Shown here one piece after another: positions 1-9,573 of a DNA stretch of 64,000 nt; the stretch's first letter is position 1; the number at the start of each line of letters is the position of its first letter. Origin of the DNA: Platanthera guangdongensis (Eukaryota > Streptophyta > Magnoliopsida > Asparagales > Orchidaceae); assembly GCA_039583875.1 (NCBI GenBank), contig CM077151.1, positions 108,146,609-108,210,608 on the forward strand, in the 5' to 3' direction. The notes beneath the pieces were generated by a model. That model saw only the letters and a program-made list of their open reading frames with translations, made no database searches and was not told the origin of the DNA. A program made the position numbers and the translations under genes.

Positions 1-641
1 TGCACCATCAGTATGGGGCTGACAGGCTTGGCCTTCTTCATATTGATTTCGGCAGTTCTCAACATGCCTAGGAGTTCGGGCAGTGTCTTGTCTATCTCAT
101 TCATGTTGTAGTTCAAGACAAACTGCTCATAACTGTCCGACAACGATTGCAGGATCAGATCCGTGGCCAACTCTTGACCAAGAGGAAAACCCAGGCTTTC
201 AAGGTTCTCTATATACCCAATCATCTTGAGTACGTGAGTCCCTACTGAGTCTCGAACTCCCATCTTGCACTGAAACAACGCTTTAGTGATGTCGAACCTC
301 TCTTGACGAGCCTGCCCTTGAAACATTTTCTTGAGATGCTCGTCAATCTCCTTGCACCCCATGTTCTCATGTTGCTTCTGAAGCTCAGAGTTCATGGTGG
401 CAAGCATAAGGCACTCGACATCCAAAGCATCGTCAGTATACTTCTTATAAGTATCTTTCTCAGCACGGGAAGAATTCCCGGTTGGCACCTCGGGGGCTTC
501 TTCTTCCAAGACATAGAGCTTTCGCTCTTGCCTGAGAACAATTCTCAGGTTCCTATACCAGTCCATATAATTTGTCCCACTGAGCTTATCCTTCTCAAGG
601 ATGGCTCTCAGAGACAACGTGGAGTGCGCAACGCTTTCCAT
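1..641 (-). CDS. Copia-type gag polyprotein, N-terminal part (copia-F)
   Basis: The minus strand is open from an ATG at 641-639 to the window edge, 213 codons without a stop. It encodes a copia Gag of the UBN2 type, the structural protein that packages retrotransposon RNA in cytoplasmic particles. Visible hallmarks are an LSGTNYMDWYRNLRIVL block near residues 20-40, an aromatic-rich segment typical of the family, and a segment near residues 150-190 containing LATDLILQSLSDSYEQF and MNEIDKTLPELLGML. The zinc knuckle and pol would follow to the left. The ATG was chosen because it is the first in this frame after the leader and gives the usual MES-type start. With no breaks in the visible part, F may be among the younger elements here. 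Clade (Tork-like) is inferred, not tested. Confidence 0.88.
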   Translation of the reverse strand, partial: MESVAHSTLSLRAILEKDKLSGTNYMDWYRNLRIVLRQERKLYVLEEEAPEVPTGNSSRAEKDTYKKYTDDALDVECLMLATMNSELQKQHENMGCKEIDEHLKKMFQGQARQERFDITKALFQCKMGVRDSVGTHVLKMIGYIENLESLGFPLGQELATDLILQSLSDSYEQFVLNYNMNEIDKTLPELLGMLRTAEINMKKAKPVSPILMV

Positions 642-1605
642 GGAATTGTACAAGAATTTATGCAGAATAAAATCAGTACCTAAATTTCAATTACAATTTA
701 TTCTAATTAGGACTTCAATTAAAAAACTCCCACTATTTTATTCGAAATGATAGCCCTCACTAACAATTCAGAGAGTTCATGCGAGCTACTCTCTTAGTGG
801 ACAAGATCCGTATTTCACCAACACTATGAGTCCGCTTTGGCATTCCTCTCACGATGCGGTTATTTAGGTAGGCAACGCTTGCCAATTGCATCTTCATGCA
901 ATTCTTGTATGGTTGGTGAATAACTCCTTATTCGCATCCATCATATGGTGCATGCCAACCCTATGCCTCTAGGCACTCAACCTTTGAGGTCACCTAGTTA
1001 AGCTGGACCCGATGTCGACAGTGGGATATCACAATTATCCGCTCGCACCCTTACCAAGATAGATTGATGCACCTTGCTTTGGCAAGCCCACACTTCATCG
1101 ATCGAGGCAGGAAGAGTGTCATCCATCGGAAGGCATCCGAACACTTAATATTTGATGAAGGGATTTCAAATATAGGTTAACAATTAACCATGATCAACAT
1201 TTGATCGACGTGCACATCCAAAGAAAAACAATTCTTCTAAAACCACATGCATCCCTTATGTGCACATCCTGACACCATCAACATTTGACAGAAGGAAGGG
1301 CTAAATTTGAACATCCGGAAATTTCCAAATCCTCAGATTTACATGCATTGGACAAAGGCAAAGACAGCTCAACTTAAAGCAGTAGACAAACTCATCTCTC
1401 TTTGTTGGATTCAAAATCTAAAACAAAATCGAGGGATGGTTACTGCTAAGGAGATCACAATTTCTAACACTTAGAAATCCACCGAAATTCCAATCGTTCT
1501 TGGTGAGGAAACCAAGACTAAATCTAGACATTTAGAACACTTCTAAATCCCTAGGTTTACACGCACTGGAATAACAAACTTCCAAAACAACGATCATGGC
1601 CGCAA
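642..1605 (-). other. Untranslated leader of copia-F
   Basis: Between the primer site and the gag ATG there are about 965 bases without a credible reading frame. A long untranslated leader between PBS and gag is common in copia elements. I see no RNA gene in it. Confidence 0.6.
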
Positions 1606-1621
1606 CCTGGCTCTGATACCA
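1606..1621 (-). other. Primer binding site (initiator tRNA-Met) of copia-F
   Basis: The minus strand reads TGGTATCAGAGCCAGG, complementary to the 3' end of initiator tRNA-Met. It lies one base downstream of the LTR end CCCAACA. It fixes the element's orientation and the LTR boundary at 1623. Confidence 0.85.
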
Positions 1622-2151
1622 CTGTTGGGTTTCTCTATGAGGATGGCACAACGCTTGTGCACGCATCGGAAAAATAAACATCAAGAAAAACACAAAGAGA
1701 TGTGGATCGGGCCATGAACGTTGAATCAAGAAGTTAGTAAAAACTAGGCGAAAATTACCTCGGTGGCGTTGAGGCACAACTCAACGGAGATGCTCCAAAC
1801 TTTATCTGCTTGCTAGTGGCGAGTTGTACGTGGAATAGTGTCCACGTTTCTGCAGAAGTCCACACGAGCGGGAGAACGCCGAGCTTTCCGTCGCACGGAA
1901 GATCGGGAAGGAGAAGACCGCACCTCGGCTATCCCACGGACTGCTAGGTCCGCGCCAGGAAGAGCAGCACCAGCGACAGTCGCTGGAGAAGAGGCGGTCG
2001 ACGGAGCAAACACGGCGGCGGCGGAACTCTTCCGTCGGCGGCGGGGATCGGGATCGGCGGATCGAAAGGCGGAACGGCTTCCATCGGGTTTCGATCTGCT
2101 ACAGGAGAAAATCGCGAGCAAGCGTGTTCTATCCCGAAAACCCTAAGTGTC

Positions 2152-2163
2152 CCTTTTATACCA
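2152..2163 (-). promoter_or_regulatory. Probable TATA box of copia-F LTR
   Basis: The minus strand reads GGTATAAAAGGG, a strong plant TATA context. It lies just downstream, in the direction of transcription, of the palindrome array at 2216-2545, as expected at a U3/R boundary. Confidence 0.6.
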
Positions 2164-2215
2164 AAGGCATAAAAGACTTAGAAACTCCGCTATCCGCAGA
2201 CCACCCGAAATTAGG

Positions 2216-2545
2216 GTTCAGAATCGGCGAGTATCATTCGGTGAGAATCGGCGACAATCGGCGAGAATCACTGAGCAGGTTCGGCGAGAATCAGTCGACG
2301 AGTATCATACAGGATCGGCGAGAATCAGAGTACAATACTCGACGATTCTCGCCGATCGTCGAGCCGCGCTCGACGATACACAACGATACTTGACGATCGT
2401 CGAACCGCGGTCGACGACAATTGTCGAAGTAGTCGATCGTCGAGAATCAACAATTGATTCTCGACGATTCTCGTCGATCGGCGAGAATCAGAGAGACGAT
2501 TCTCGCCGATCGGCGGGAATCAGAAGACGATTCTCGACTAATGTC
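2216..2545. repeat. Array of TCGnCGAGAATC / GATTCTCGnCGA units in U3 of copia-F
   Basis: Some twenty copies of CGAGAATC or its complement GATTCTCG, usually joined to TCGGCGA or TCGACGA, occur in both orientations with short irregular spacing, so neighbouring units can pair as hairpins. The same word fills the U3 of copia-G. Confidence 0.85.
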
Positions 2546-2736
2546 ATCGACCCTCGGACGACAATCCCAACCAGCCCTTCAAGGCAACATTTGCCCAACC
2601 CGATGATCCTATAAGGCAACACTTTGCCCATAACGCTATTCAGGTCGGTGATTGGTAACCTTTACCAACACAGTCAGTCATCCAACTTCTCCACATCTCT
2701 TATGTGCGACCCTGCAGGCTCATATCGTGTTGGCAG

Positions 2737-2802
2737 TGAGATTACATGCTTGATCACTTCCAGATCACAATGAGATTACATGCTTGATCACTTCCAGATC
2801 AC
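2737..2802. repeat. 34-bp tandem duplication at the LTR tip (copia-F/copia-D junction)
   Basis: A 34-base unit starting TGAGATTACATGC is present at 2737-2770 and again from 2771. The unit is LTR-derived. The outer copy is read by the end of the D frame as its last ten residues. Confidence 0.85.
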
Positions 2803-4990
2803 CAACTACCTTGGGCATAGAAGCCCAAGCCTTGTTATCTCTGAGAGAAGTCACCTCTTCAGCCTTGGTGTCAACCACCTCCTTGATTCTAGTGGGGTCA
2901 TCACAGCCAAAAGTACCTTGCTCGACCTGAGGGCTAATAAAGAAACACGGGACCAAGTCCACCGTGTTCCCTTCACTATATCGAGCTGGTGGCTTACTGA
3001 TCCTCTTTGATCTCCGAAGAACCTGATCATGGCTAACCACCTCCGCTGCTTCTGAACCTGCTCCGTTCCCGGGCAAACCTGGAACAATGCTCCCCCTGCT
3101 TTCTGAACAAGACGCCTCCTTACTGGAACCAGAAGCACCTGGAGCAACGCTACCCCTGCTACCTGAACCAGAAGACTCCCCTCTTGAACAAGAACTGCCT
3201 GGAACATCGCTCCCCATGCTTCCTGAACCGGAAGCCTCCATCTTTGAGCCAGAAGAACTTGGAGCATCGCTCCCTCTACTTCCTGACCCTGACGCCTTTG
3301 CCCCGGAGCTAGAACAGCCTGGAGCTCCTGGTGACTCAGGCAACTCCACTTCCTTAGCAGCAGCCTCCTTCAGCCGACCATTTGACCTGCTTATCTCTAG
3401 CTCCACATGAGAGCTACCCCAATATGGCGTCAACTCATCGAAGACAATGTCTCTTGACACTATGAGTTTCTTCGTCGCAGGATCCATACACCTCCATCTT
3501 CGTCTCTGCTCATCATACCCAACAAAGACTAGCTTTGTCTTGAGAGTACCTAGAGAGTGTATGTAGCAGGTAGATCCAAACACCCGAAGATGTTTCACGC
3601 TGGGCTTTGCTCCGAACATCAGATCATAAGGAGTCTTTTCTATGATCGGACTAAGAGGCATCTGGTTGATGACATGAGCAGCACAGGCCATCCCTTCCGC
3701 CAAAAGGTCCTTCGGAATGCCTTTACTCTGAAGCCAACACTTACAGATCTCCGTTAACCAACAGATCATCTGAGCTGCAATACTACCTTGTTTTGAAGTA
3801 TATCCACAAGAAAGCTCCTTCCGGATCCCTTGCTTCCTGCAAAAGTGTGAGAACTCAGTTGAGCCAAACTCACCACCGATACTTGTCCTCAACACCATGA
3901 TCCTCCGGCCAAGCTGGCCTTCTACAAGCTTCTTGAACTCCACAAACAAGTGCACCATGTTGGACTTCTTCTTCATGAAGTATACCCATGTATACCTTGA
4001 ATAGTCATCAACCAATATCAGCATGAACCTGCTGCCTCCAAGACAGGCTGTGACGGTCGGTCCCACCAGAGCACAATGGACAACCGCCAATGGTGCTTTA
4101 CATCTGGATTGTGCTTTATCAACCATGAAGCGATAAGCTTCACAATGCTGACATCCCGCACACCCCCGACCATCGTCATAGGATGACAATCTAGGCAAGC
4201 CTCTTACGAGTCTTCTTTCCGCCATTGCTTTCAGCTTGTCCATCCCTACATGCCCCAGTATTTCATGCCAGATAGTTGCACTATCACTGGCCTTCATCCG
4301 ATCAGCTCCCGAACTTGTTGATAACCCAACAATGTTCTTCTCCTTTCTCCATATTTGAGCGACGTTCGCCGAGAGCAAGGTAACCTTGCACTCTCTCCTG
4401 ATATGACCTTGCTGCTTGTATTTATAGCACCTTGGTCCTTCCTTCCTCTTCCTATCACGCCTAGGAGAAACACTCATTTCTTCCTGATATGATGTAGAGG
4501 GACCATCGTCAGCAGCAACCTTCACCTCCTTCCTGAACAACCCATCAAGGGAAGTCCAAACCTCCGTAGCTGACCGACATCCACATATGTGGTCCAAGAG
4601 CTCCGATGAGATCACCTGCTTGAGAATAGACTCCGCTTTCGCATTTGTCTCCTTCCAAGATCTCATCGCTTCAGCATTGCCAACAGTAGCCTCTTGTCTT
4701 CCCGCTCCGCATACAACCTCCCAAAGGTCCTCGCCAAGAAGAAAGCTCTTCATACAGGACTTCCACCTTTCATAGTTTGTCTCTGTAAGGAGATCAATTC
4801 CAAGACAACTTGCATCCTCCACTGCCATGGTTCTACCACTGATTTCCTCTACACAAGAGCAACTACTTCCATTGAGCACTGCTTGACCACTCCAACCTCC
4901 CTCTGATACCATGTTAAAATTCAACAAACCCGCAGACGCCACCTCGGATATCCTGTTGAAACTCAACAAACCGGAGGAGGATACATCCAC
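2765..4990 (-). CDS. Copia-D gag-integrase polyprotein, open but internally deleted and catalytically impaired (741 aa)
   Basis: One uninterrupted 741-codon frame. In order: leader-encoded N-terminus (residues 1-55, read through the LTR end and primer site, so the true start is probably the later ATG at MAVEDASC); copia Gag (about 56-175); a zinc knuckle CYKYKQQGHIRREC near 187-200 whose second Cys is Tyr; then directly the integrase HHCC zinc domain (IWHEILGH...CAGCQHC, about 240-285). The protease (DSG motif) seen in copia-E is missing, so an internal deletion is inferred. The integrase core has HCALVGPT where E has HGDLMGPT, and LRTSIGGEF where E has FRTDNGGEF, so two catalytic Asp are lost. 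A Ser/Gly-rich repeat (about 560-645) precedes the first residues of the reverse transcriptase, which is cut off by copia-F; the last ten residues come from F's LTR. It cannot be an active integrase. Confidence 0.85.
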   Translation of the reverse strand: MDVSSSGLLSFNRISEVASAGLLNFNMVSEGGWSGQAVLNGSSCSCVEEISGRTMAVEDASCLGIDLLTETNYERWKSCMKSFLLGEDLWEVVCGAGRQEATVGNAEAMRSWKETNAKAESILKQVISSELLDHICGCRSATEVWTSLDGLFRKEVKVAADDGPSTSYQEEMSVSPRRDRKRKEGPRCYKYKQQGHIRRECKVTLLSANVAQIWRKEKNIVGLSTSSGADRMKASDSATIWHEILGHVGMDKLKAMAERRLVRGLPRLSSYDDGRGCAGCQHCEAYRFMVDKAQSRCKAPLAVVHCALVGPTVTACLGGSRFMLILVDDYSRYTWVYFMKKKSNMVHLFVEFKKLVEGQLGRRIMVLRTSIGGEFGSTEFSHFCRKQGIRKELSCGYTSKQGSIAAQMICWLTEICKCWLQSKGIPKDLLAEGMACAAHVINQMPLSPIIEKTPYDLMFGAKPSVKHLRVFGSTCYIHSLGTLKTKLVFVGYDEQRRRWRCMDPATKKLIVSRDIVFDELTPYWGSSHVELEISRSNGRLKEAAAKEVELPESPGAPGCSSSGAKASGSGSRGSDAPSSSGSKMEASGSGSMGSDVPGSSCSRGESSGSGSRGSVAPGASGSSKEASCSESRGSIVPGLPGNGAGSEAAEVVSHDQVLRRSKRISKPPARYSEGNTVDLVPCFFISPQVEQGTFGCDDPTRIKEVVDTKAEEVTSLRDNKAWASMPKVVGDLEVIKHVISL
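3065..3302. repeat. 60-bp coding minisatellite in copia-D
   Basis: About four 60-base units encode 20-residue repeats resembling SGSGSRGSDAPSSSGSKMEA. They lie in the hinge between integrase and reverse transcriptase. Copia-E has only a single SGSGSRGS at the same point, so the repeat expanded in D. The unit length keeps the reading frame. Confidence 0.8.
4896..4911 (-). other. Primer binding site of copia-D
   Basis: The minus strand reads TGGTATCAGAGGGAGG, immediately after LTR end TTTAACA. It matches initiator tRNA-Met over its first 11 bases. Confidence 0.8.
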
Positions 4991-5703
4991 TTATAATGTT
5001 GCACGTTTTCCTGGATCGTGGAGTTATCAGGGGTTATCTCAAGAAAGCAGTAACAACCAGCAACACATGCAGCACAAGCGTCTTTATTGATCAAGAGCAA
5101 ACTTCTTTACAAGGCGAGACATACATGGCGAGACATGCTTCACCAACACCAAACCAGGAGAGCAAAGACAGTTACAAAGACAAGACACAAAACAAGCCGC
5201 GCGGACTCAATCAACAAGCCGCTGGTCTACTGCTGTGGAGTCCGCTCAGTACGCCAGGTCGCCAGTCCGCAACCCCAGCCGCGCAGACTACCCCTTGTTC
5301 CAATGCTTAGCTCTTCACCGTCGATCTGTAGGCCGACTGACCGCGAGGTCGCCTAGCTGCCAGACTGCACACGCTGCGATACCAAATGGAACAGTCCGCC
5401 TGAAGCAGGCGACTCCCAGAACCCCGAACCAAGTTGCCAAAGATAAGAATGCCTAGTCGCTATCCGCGACTTACTGTTTACCGCCTGTTGCTTAACTGCA
5501 GAGTCTGCACTGTTCCTGACCGCAATCAGAGCCAAGTCCTGTCTTTCCAGCGCTATCCACACAACCTGCACAGCACAACCCAGTCAACTCTCAAACTGCG
5601 CGGACACCAAGGTCCAGTCCGCAGCAACTTACGCGAGCTCAAATACTGTTCACTTACTTCGGTTAGGTTCTCTCGAGGTTCTATTTCCTGATGTGACATG
5701 GGT

Positions 5704-5715
5704 CCTATTTATAGG
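5704..5715 (-). promoter_or_regulatory. TATA box of copia-D LTR
   Basis: The minus strand reads CCTATAAATAGG, identical to the TATA boxes of both copia-E LTRs. Conservation between otherwise diverged LTRs supports its function. Confidence 0.75.
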
Positions 5716-5719
5716 CACG

Positions 5720-6680
5720 ATGATGAGTATGGTCACCACCCTAGCCTATAGGATCACCGCCACATCCCGCAGGAAGAACAAGTGTATCCGCAAGTCCGCA
5801 GATACACACACCAGTCCACCGCTCCCGTGCAGATAGCCAGCCCGCCTAGCTTCTCCAAGGCCGCACTCCAATCTCCAGTCCGCCTTGTCGCCAAGGGCCA
5901 AGTCAGGACCACCACAGCCGGACTCCGTAACAGCTATGTCTGCCAATCTGCGGACAAGGCATCAGCCCGCATAACCCGAGCCCGCAGCCTCGCCATCAAG
6001 GCACCTGCCGGACTCAGCGGACACCCGGATTTCGTCCGCACATCCCGAGTCCATTACCTCATCTCCAAGGCACCGCCGGACTCAGCGGACTCCAGCTCCA
6101 GTCCGCACACTCTTACACAGGAAATCCTCCAGTCCACATATCCCCAAGCTAGCAATCAAGGCATCAACACTTCTACTAGGCTAAGCGGACTGAGAAAGCA
6201 GCCCGCGCTCCACTGCGCGATCTCCCCGGACTGAGCGAACCTGGACTTGGTTCAGAACCCACCAAGTCCAGTCCACTGGCCGTAAGGGCCAGTCCGTACT
6301 TACTGTCAGACACTGGATCTAGCCCGCCATACCGGGCGACCTCCAGCTTCTGTCCGCACTGACTGGCGGTCTCCGCGGCTTCCACTTGCCGCTTAACTAG
6401 AGCAAGACCAAGGCAACTGCCAAACCGGTCTGCTGAGCTCCAGTTCATCAGTCCGCTTCTTGCCGAACTCCGCGGATAGGATTTCTATCCGCCCGGTTAC
6501 TTCCTGGGATCCAACTGCCTGCTGAGTATTCGCCGGCCTGACAGACCGCTGCTGCTGTCCGCATAGGCCGCGCGAACAGACCTCCAGGCCGCCACAGAGC
6601 AAACTGCCTGCAACATCCCTGCCGACTTAGCAATCCGCCGACCCTGTCCGCGATAGTCCGCGCGGATAGGTTGCCCAAGC
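5720..6680. repeat. GTCCGC/GCGGAC-rich U3 of copia-D
   Basis: Dozens of AGTCCGC, GCGGACT and CCGCGCGG words occur in both orientations upstream of the TATA box, with more at 5200-5640 downstream of it. The same vocabulary is in copia-E's LTRs. Confidence 0.8.
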
Positions 6681-6736
6681 CTTCCATTCACCCACTTTCA
6701 CTTCACAATTTTCAACACTCCGCCCCTTAAGGACTG

Positions 6737-6976
6737 CTAACTTGGTCTCACCTCCTGTGGGTTTTGCCATAATGTGACACCACTTAAGGTTGTAGCCAAC
6801 CTGTTCATGTGCTCTGAGAGTCGGTCCATGCCTAAAATAAAACCACTTACAAGCTTTAATGACAATGTTTCCGCTTGGTTTGAATACTCACAATCAGGAA
6901 GTACTAGGACGGACCACATCAGCATCTTGGGTGCTAAGGAGCAAGAAGTCCCGTAACACAGTACTCTCACCACCAA
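6737..6976 (-). pseudogene. Gypsy-C protease remnant
   Basis: A degenerate minus-strand frame contains FILGMDRLSEH, matching the conserved [12 protein letters not shown] segment that follows the aspartic-protease domain in plant gypsy polyproteins. The catalytic DTGA motif is not visible in this frame. It lies downstream of the C gag in the correct order and orientation and is cut off by copia-D at 6718. This is a relic, not a gene. Confidence 0.55.
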
Positions 6977-7048
6977 GAGTGGGGCAAAGTCCAGTTACAC
7001 AAATCATAAGCCAGTAACTAATCATGTCATGTTTATAAAAACTATAAG

Positions 7049-7735
7049 CTAAACCGTAACTGTCATCTTATTATATTGCTTATGGTCTTCTGCCTTTTTA
7101 TTTTTCTTCAGCAACCTGTCCCAACAGTCACGGGCCATATGTCCCGATTTGCCACAATTATAACAAGTAAGTGGGACTCGCCCTGCAACTTCTTCTGACT
7201 TAGCTATCTTTATCTTTGGGGCATCAACACGATAATCACGGGCAAGGTGTCTTGACTTGCCACAAGTATGACAAGCGTAAGGAACTTGACCGGTAGAGGT
7301 TCTATACCTCTTATACCGCCTCTTATGGTATTCATACTTTGCAGATTCTGCAAAGTTCGGTACCCTGTATACTAGCATCTGCTGGACTTTTCTCAAATCT
7401 ACTTCCAACGATCTAGCCGACTCCACCAACGCTTGGAATCCCAACAACTTCGGTCCTACCAATAGAAGTCGTAAATCATCACGCATACCGTTGCAAAACC
7501 TATTTACCATAGTCTGCTCATCTTCCACCTCAACCCCTGGGTAGCATCTTAACATGACAAACACATGCAAATACTCATCAACAGAGTGCGTCCCTTGCGC
7601 CAAAAGCATGTTCAACCGCTGATCAGATGATCTTCTAATTTCCACTTGCTCCAGAGAACCAACTGGCATTGGAGCCACCCCGGGGATAGAGAGTTGCACA
7701 TGCCTTCTCTGTTGGGCATTGATCATAGCAAACAC
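7049..7735 (-). pseudogene. Gypsy-C gag, internally deleted (228 aa)
   Basis: The frame encodes the C-terminal half of a Ty3/gypsy Gag: a SVDEYLHVFVML segment (residues about 50-62), the GMRDDLRLLL segment typical of the retrotransposon gag family, and two zinc-knuckle regions, CHTCGKSRHLARDY (last Cys is Tyr) and CYNCGKSGHMARDC (intact). Compared with gypsy-B Gag (385 aa) about 110 residues of the central domain are missing between the MINAQ start and SVDEYL, so a deletion is inferred. The DNA leader upstream matches B's leader in reverse orientation, placing C and B in one family. Confidence 0.8.
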
Positions 7736-7739
7736 TACT

Positions 7740-8055
7740 TCCTCTACAATTCAGATGGTTTACACAGAAGGAGGGGTCGTAGGCACGTCGTTAAGCGCAC
7801 TTCCCTCCACAGAGTGCTGACCTTGTGACTGCACTACACCACTCCTAATCCCTAAAATCAGGAAACCGCTCAATTTGGTGACAAAGAAATGCCAAAAATC
7901 AATCATAGGAACACTCAGGTTCCTCAAACATGTGTATTTTCATTCCTAAGTGGACATTCATGGGTTCTTTTCATGTTATAACGATGACGCACATGACTGT
8001 GCTCACCACCCCTTAAAAAGAATTCGACCACAAATTCACCTAAGAAAGACCGACA
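7740..8055 (-). other. Untranslated leader of gypsy-C
   Basis: About 315 bases between gag and primer site. The stretch around 7900-8040 is a reverse-strand match to gypsy-B 21070-21220, including the GAGGAACCT...AGGTTCC-type segment and the text around CATTCATGGGTTC. There is no coding frame. Confidence 0.65.
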
Positions 8056-8074
8056 CCTCGCTCTGATACAAAAT
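8056..8074 (-). other. Primer binding site of gypsy-C
   Basis: The minus strand reads TTTGTATCAGAGCGAGG right after LTR end GGTGTTACA. It matches an initiator tRNA-Met site with one change. Confidence 0.7.
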
Positions 8075-8917
8075 TGTAACACCCCCATCCGTCACATGAC
8101 ATATAACAGAAGGTCCGTCTAGGACTCCACGTCATATTCCACGGACAGTCAAAGGAGTTACGTACAAATTCCAAAATACTATGAAACATTATCGAAACCT
8201 AACACAGAGCATTCTAGCGAAAGCTTTTAAATAGGTTAGAAGAACCCCTCACAACACATGAATGTCCACTATAACCCAAAGTAGGAATGAATGTAAAAAT
8301 ACACATAGATTCTTGGCCTTATGGCCTTACAACATTCATCTTTAATAAAAGTGTTTGGCATACTTCGGCTCATAGGCCGGTCATACATGAAAAACAGTAA
8401 AAGTAAACACTTCGCTTTGGCCTTTAAGGGCCAGCACAGCAACAAGGGCTTCAGCCCGCTATTTGCCACTAGGCTCACCTGTTCCTACAAGAACAATCCA
8501 CAGAGCAGTGGCAAAACAAAGCAATGGTCAGCTAAAGCTGACCAAATTATAATGAACCCAGCCCTTACTTGGGGCGACGATGCTCCTTCCCTGCAATTGT
8601 ATTAGCAAAATCCAACATTTAAATGAAAGTGCAATTTAAGCGCACTTCACCACAGGCGTAAGCGCGGCGGCCACAAACCCCATGCTCTCAGGGCACATTC
8701 TCAGTGAATCTGGTCCAATCTGAGTCTTCGCCACCACGCCCAGGACGATAACATCATATCGTGAGCATTTAAGTCTTTTTGGTCAAAGCCTAACACTTGT
8801 CCTTCTATGCCCCCGGTAAGTGGCAAGTACCTTAGGTCTCTTTAACTGAACCATATAGCGCGGGTACGGTTCCACTCAACCTGTTGCTCACACCGCCATG
8901 TCAATTTAAGTCATCGG
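8075..8917 (-). repeat. 5' LTR of gypsy-C, downstream segment
   Basis: It starts TGTAACACCCCCATCCG on the plus strand, the reverse complement of the end of gypsy-B's LTRs. It stops where gypsy-A is inserted and resumes at 47603. The two parts total about 2.2 kb, close to B's 2.28-2.29 kb LTRs. Confidence 0.8.
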
Positions 8918-9065
8918 TGTCAAGCCCCGCATTTTCTCCGTATTCAAAAATACGTTAGAGTAGAGACAAATGTGCCCCGTGATGCCACGCCGTGCAGAGG
9001 ATAACTGCAGATGGTCAGACTACTCGTCCTTACATTTACATCATGTAAAAGATTTATGAAATTAA

Positions 9066-9285
9066 GGCTCTATTTGTTTGGGCATTTAGGTGTTCCGTTT
9101 TGGGCAAACGCCGCCGGAAGGCGGGTAAACAAATGAACCTCCGGCGGCGTTTGCTCCGTTTCCACCTGCCCGCCTTGAGAAACGCCCCAAAAAGCTCCGT
9201 TTGGTGAAGCCACCTCCCCCCTCCGTTTCGAACACTCCATTTTCACCCGCCGGATAGATCCGCCACCGCCAAAACAAATGAAACC
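9066..9285. mobile_element. Tourist/Harbinger-like MITE inserted in gypsy-A 3' LTR
   Basis: 220 bases, present here and absent at the matching site of the other A LTR (about 17948). It is flanked by TAA on both sides (9063-9065, 9286-9288), the 3-bp duplication typical of PIF/Harbinger. Imperfect terminal inverted repeats: GGCTCTATTTGTTTGGG at the left and GGTTTCATTTGTTTTGG as the complement of the right end. The interior is GC-rich and can fold (CGCCGCCGG near 9108 against CCGGCGGCG near 9142). There is no coding capacity. The empty site in the sister LTR makes this a well-supported call. Confidence 0.82.
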
Positions 9286-9463
9286 TAAGTTAAAACGATA
9301 CATATATGTTATTTGAGTTACTGACCGTGTCCCTCCGTTGGGGGGGATCACTAGTCCATAGGTGAGAAAATATATAAGTTTTACGCGGCGAAAAATACTG
9401 AGTTGATTCATTTATTATCCTATATGAGAATAAAGGTCTAGCATATTATAATGATGATATGAC

Positions 9464-9573
<110 letters not shown>

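Larger units (their letters stand above)
1..2801 (-). mobile_element. Copia-F, LTR retrotransposon (5' LTR, leader, start of gag); continues left of the window
   Basis: Read on the minus strand the order is 5' LTR (2801 to 1623), tRNA-Met primer site, a leader of about 965 bases, then a copia-type gag running off the left edge. The junction at 2801/2802 falls inside the reverse-transcriptase start of copia-D. I infer that F inserted into D, with 2802-2806 (CCAAC) the likely target duplication. The partner duplication and the rest of D should lie to the left of the window. Confidence 0.75.
1623..2801 (-). repeat. 5' LTR of copia-F
   Basis: The 3' end (minus strand ...CCCAACA) is fixed by the primer site. 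The 5' end is less certain: 2801 is chosen because copia-D coding sequence stops matching copia-E just beyond it. The terminal 34 bases are present twice in tandem, so 2769 is an alternative boundary. The text CTGGAAGTGATCAAG just inside the end also occurs at the start of copia-H's LTR, which supports this as LTR sequence. A TATA box and a palindrome array lie inside. Confidence 0.65.
2802..6717 (-). mobile_element. Copia-D, LTR retrotransposon, 5' half; interrupted by copia-F
   Basis: Minus orientation: 5' LTR 6717-4912, primer site, then a gag-integrase frame ending where F begins. LTR and protein are the same family as copia-E (both LTRs start TGTTGAAA and end TTTAACA). D lies inside gypsy-C: C's gag and protease remnant are on its right, and the probable target duplication is CTCCG at 6718-6722. 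The 3' half of D is predicted left of the window, beyond F. Confidence 0.75.
4912..6717 (-). repeat. 5' LTR of copia-D
   Basis: 1806 bases, ending TTTAACA at the primer site and starting TGTTGAAAATTGTGAAGTG on the minus strand, matching the first bases of both copia-E LTRs. It is loaded with GCGGAC/GTCCGC words. The single LTR seen is diverged from E's LTRs, so D is a different subfamily or older. Confidence 0.85.

Noticed and set aside
1813..2614. Small proteins on both strands in copia-F LTR
   Set aside because: They lie inside the LTR, overlap each other and include the CGAGAATC repeats; no domain.
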